Below are positions 63,674-64,000 of a DNA stretch of 64,000 nt, in pieces. Numbering within the stretch: the stretch's first letter is position 1; every line of letters starts with the position of its first letter. The notes under the pieces were generated by a model. The model ran no database searches, had not been told where the DNA came from, and saw nothing but the letters and a program-made list of their open reading frames with translations. The stretch lies in the NCBI RefSeq assembly GCF_009674725.1, contig NZ_WKKH01000011.1:1-64000 (forward strand), given 5' to 3'. The stretch comes from Pedobacter petrophilus (lineage in GTDB: Bacteria > Bacteroidota > Bacteroidia > Sphingobacteriales > Sphingobacteriaceae). Both the position numbers and the translations under genes were made by a program.

Positions 63674-64000
63674 CTACTGGAAAAGCTGTGGGGCAAAAAG
63701 CACCAGGTAATCGCGCCAATTCGACCAGGTATGTCCGCCTTCACTTTCCACGTATGTATATTTTGCGCCGATCCCATCCAATGTTTTTCTGTAATCCGCA
63801 ACGGCTTTATACAGGAAATCAGTTTTACCGATTCCGATCCAGTACAGCTTTAAGCCGTTATCAAACTGCTTTTTTAATGTGGTGTCAAAATTTTCATAAA
63901 CGGGTGATGACGTTTTAGCAAACGGCATTATGGCCGGCGAGAACAAGCCAACATAGTCGAAGGTTTTCGGGTAAAATCTGGAAGTGTGCAAGGAATGGAA
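63674..64000 (-). CDS. Esterase family protein (CE1-like), 3' part only
   Basis: Truncated by the window edge; 109 codons seen, C-terminal. The frame opens FHSLHTSRFYPKTFDYVGLFS, which follows the nucleophile elbow GxSMGG in carbohydrate esterases of family CE1, and contains the C-terminal His in SEGGHTWSNWRDYL. The WIGIGKTDFLYKA segment carries the acidic residue of the triad. It would be a serine esterase or feruloyl-esterase-like enzyme removing acyl groups from polysaccharides. The start and Ser are outside the window. Confidence 0.85.
   Translation of the reverse strand, partial: FHSLHTSRFYPKTFDYVGLFSPAIMPFAKTSSPVYENFDTTLKKQFDNGLKLYWIGIGKTDFLYKAVADYRKTLDGIGAKYTYVESEGGHTWSNWRDYLVLFAPQLFQ

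Overview
The window looks like chromosomal DNA of a Bacteroidota organism, most likely a Sphingobacteriaceae member of the Pedobacter type. Four things point there. Several genes and RNAs carry TAnnTTTG -7 promoter elements, some with a TTTG -33 element. Shine-Dalgarno sequences are mostly absent. There are TonB-dependent receptors, one with an N-terminal carboxypeptidase-regulatory-like domain. Several families typical of the phylum occur (DUF6155, DUF6588, DUF3060, a type II-C Cas9 of 1443 residues, PepSY_TM next to a TonB receptor). The genus is inference.

Positions 1-12 kb hold a complete type II-C CRISPR-Cas locus. A large array (67 full 46-bp repeats plus one degenerate repeat, 67 spacers of 29-31 bp) is followed by a leftward operon cas9 - small DUF6155-like gene - cas1 - cas2. 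A tracrRNA gene diverges from cas9. Its 16-nt anti-repeat pairs with the first 16 nt of the repeat, which fixes crRNA transcription on the + strand, head-on to the cas operon; a strong two-way terminator separates them. The DUF6155-like gene, 4 nt after cas9 and 40 nt before cas1, is the best candidate for something undescribed, because type II-C systems normally carry only cas9, cas1 and cas2. Two spacers occur twice exactly and another twice with one mismatch.

From 12 to 42 kb the content is mostly housekeeping and scattered metabolism: guaB, a TonB receptor, a LOG-family nucleotide hydrolase, a MaoC hydratase, a methylcrotonyl-type carboxylase beta subunit, trxB, a GH20 hexosaminidase, a DgkA-type kinase, an ECF sigma factor with a membrane partner, a dicarboxylate/amino acid symporter, rplU-rpmA, a prenyl diphosphate synthase, rnr, a sialidase-like protein, a fused oligopeptide ABC ATPase, a DUF433-DUF5615 toxin-antitoxin-like pair and arginine decarboxylase. 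Several gaps hold repeated or hairpin-rich DNA rather than genes.

From 42 to 64 kb the window becomes more accessory: signalling (two histidine kinases, one OmpR-type regulator, an Lrp/AsnC regulator), a cysteine desulfurase, an MFS transporter, an arsB-type transporter split by an in-frame TGA, a short terminated small-RNA candidate, an apparent metal-acquisition group (Cys-containing membrane protein, lipoprotein, siderophore-type TonB receptor, PepSY_TM protein), an HxlR/NmrA divergent pair with a clear operator, a DUF6588 protein, a Gfo/Idh/MocA dehydrogenase and the 3' part of an esterase cut by the window edge. Two genes (SecA-like at 21.7 kb, arsB at 52.5 kb) carry an in-frame TGA. No rRNA or tRNA gene was seen.
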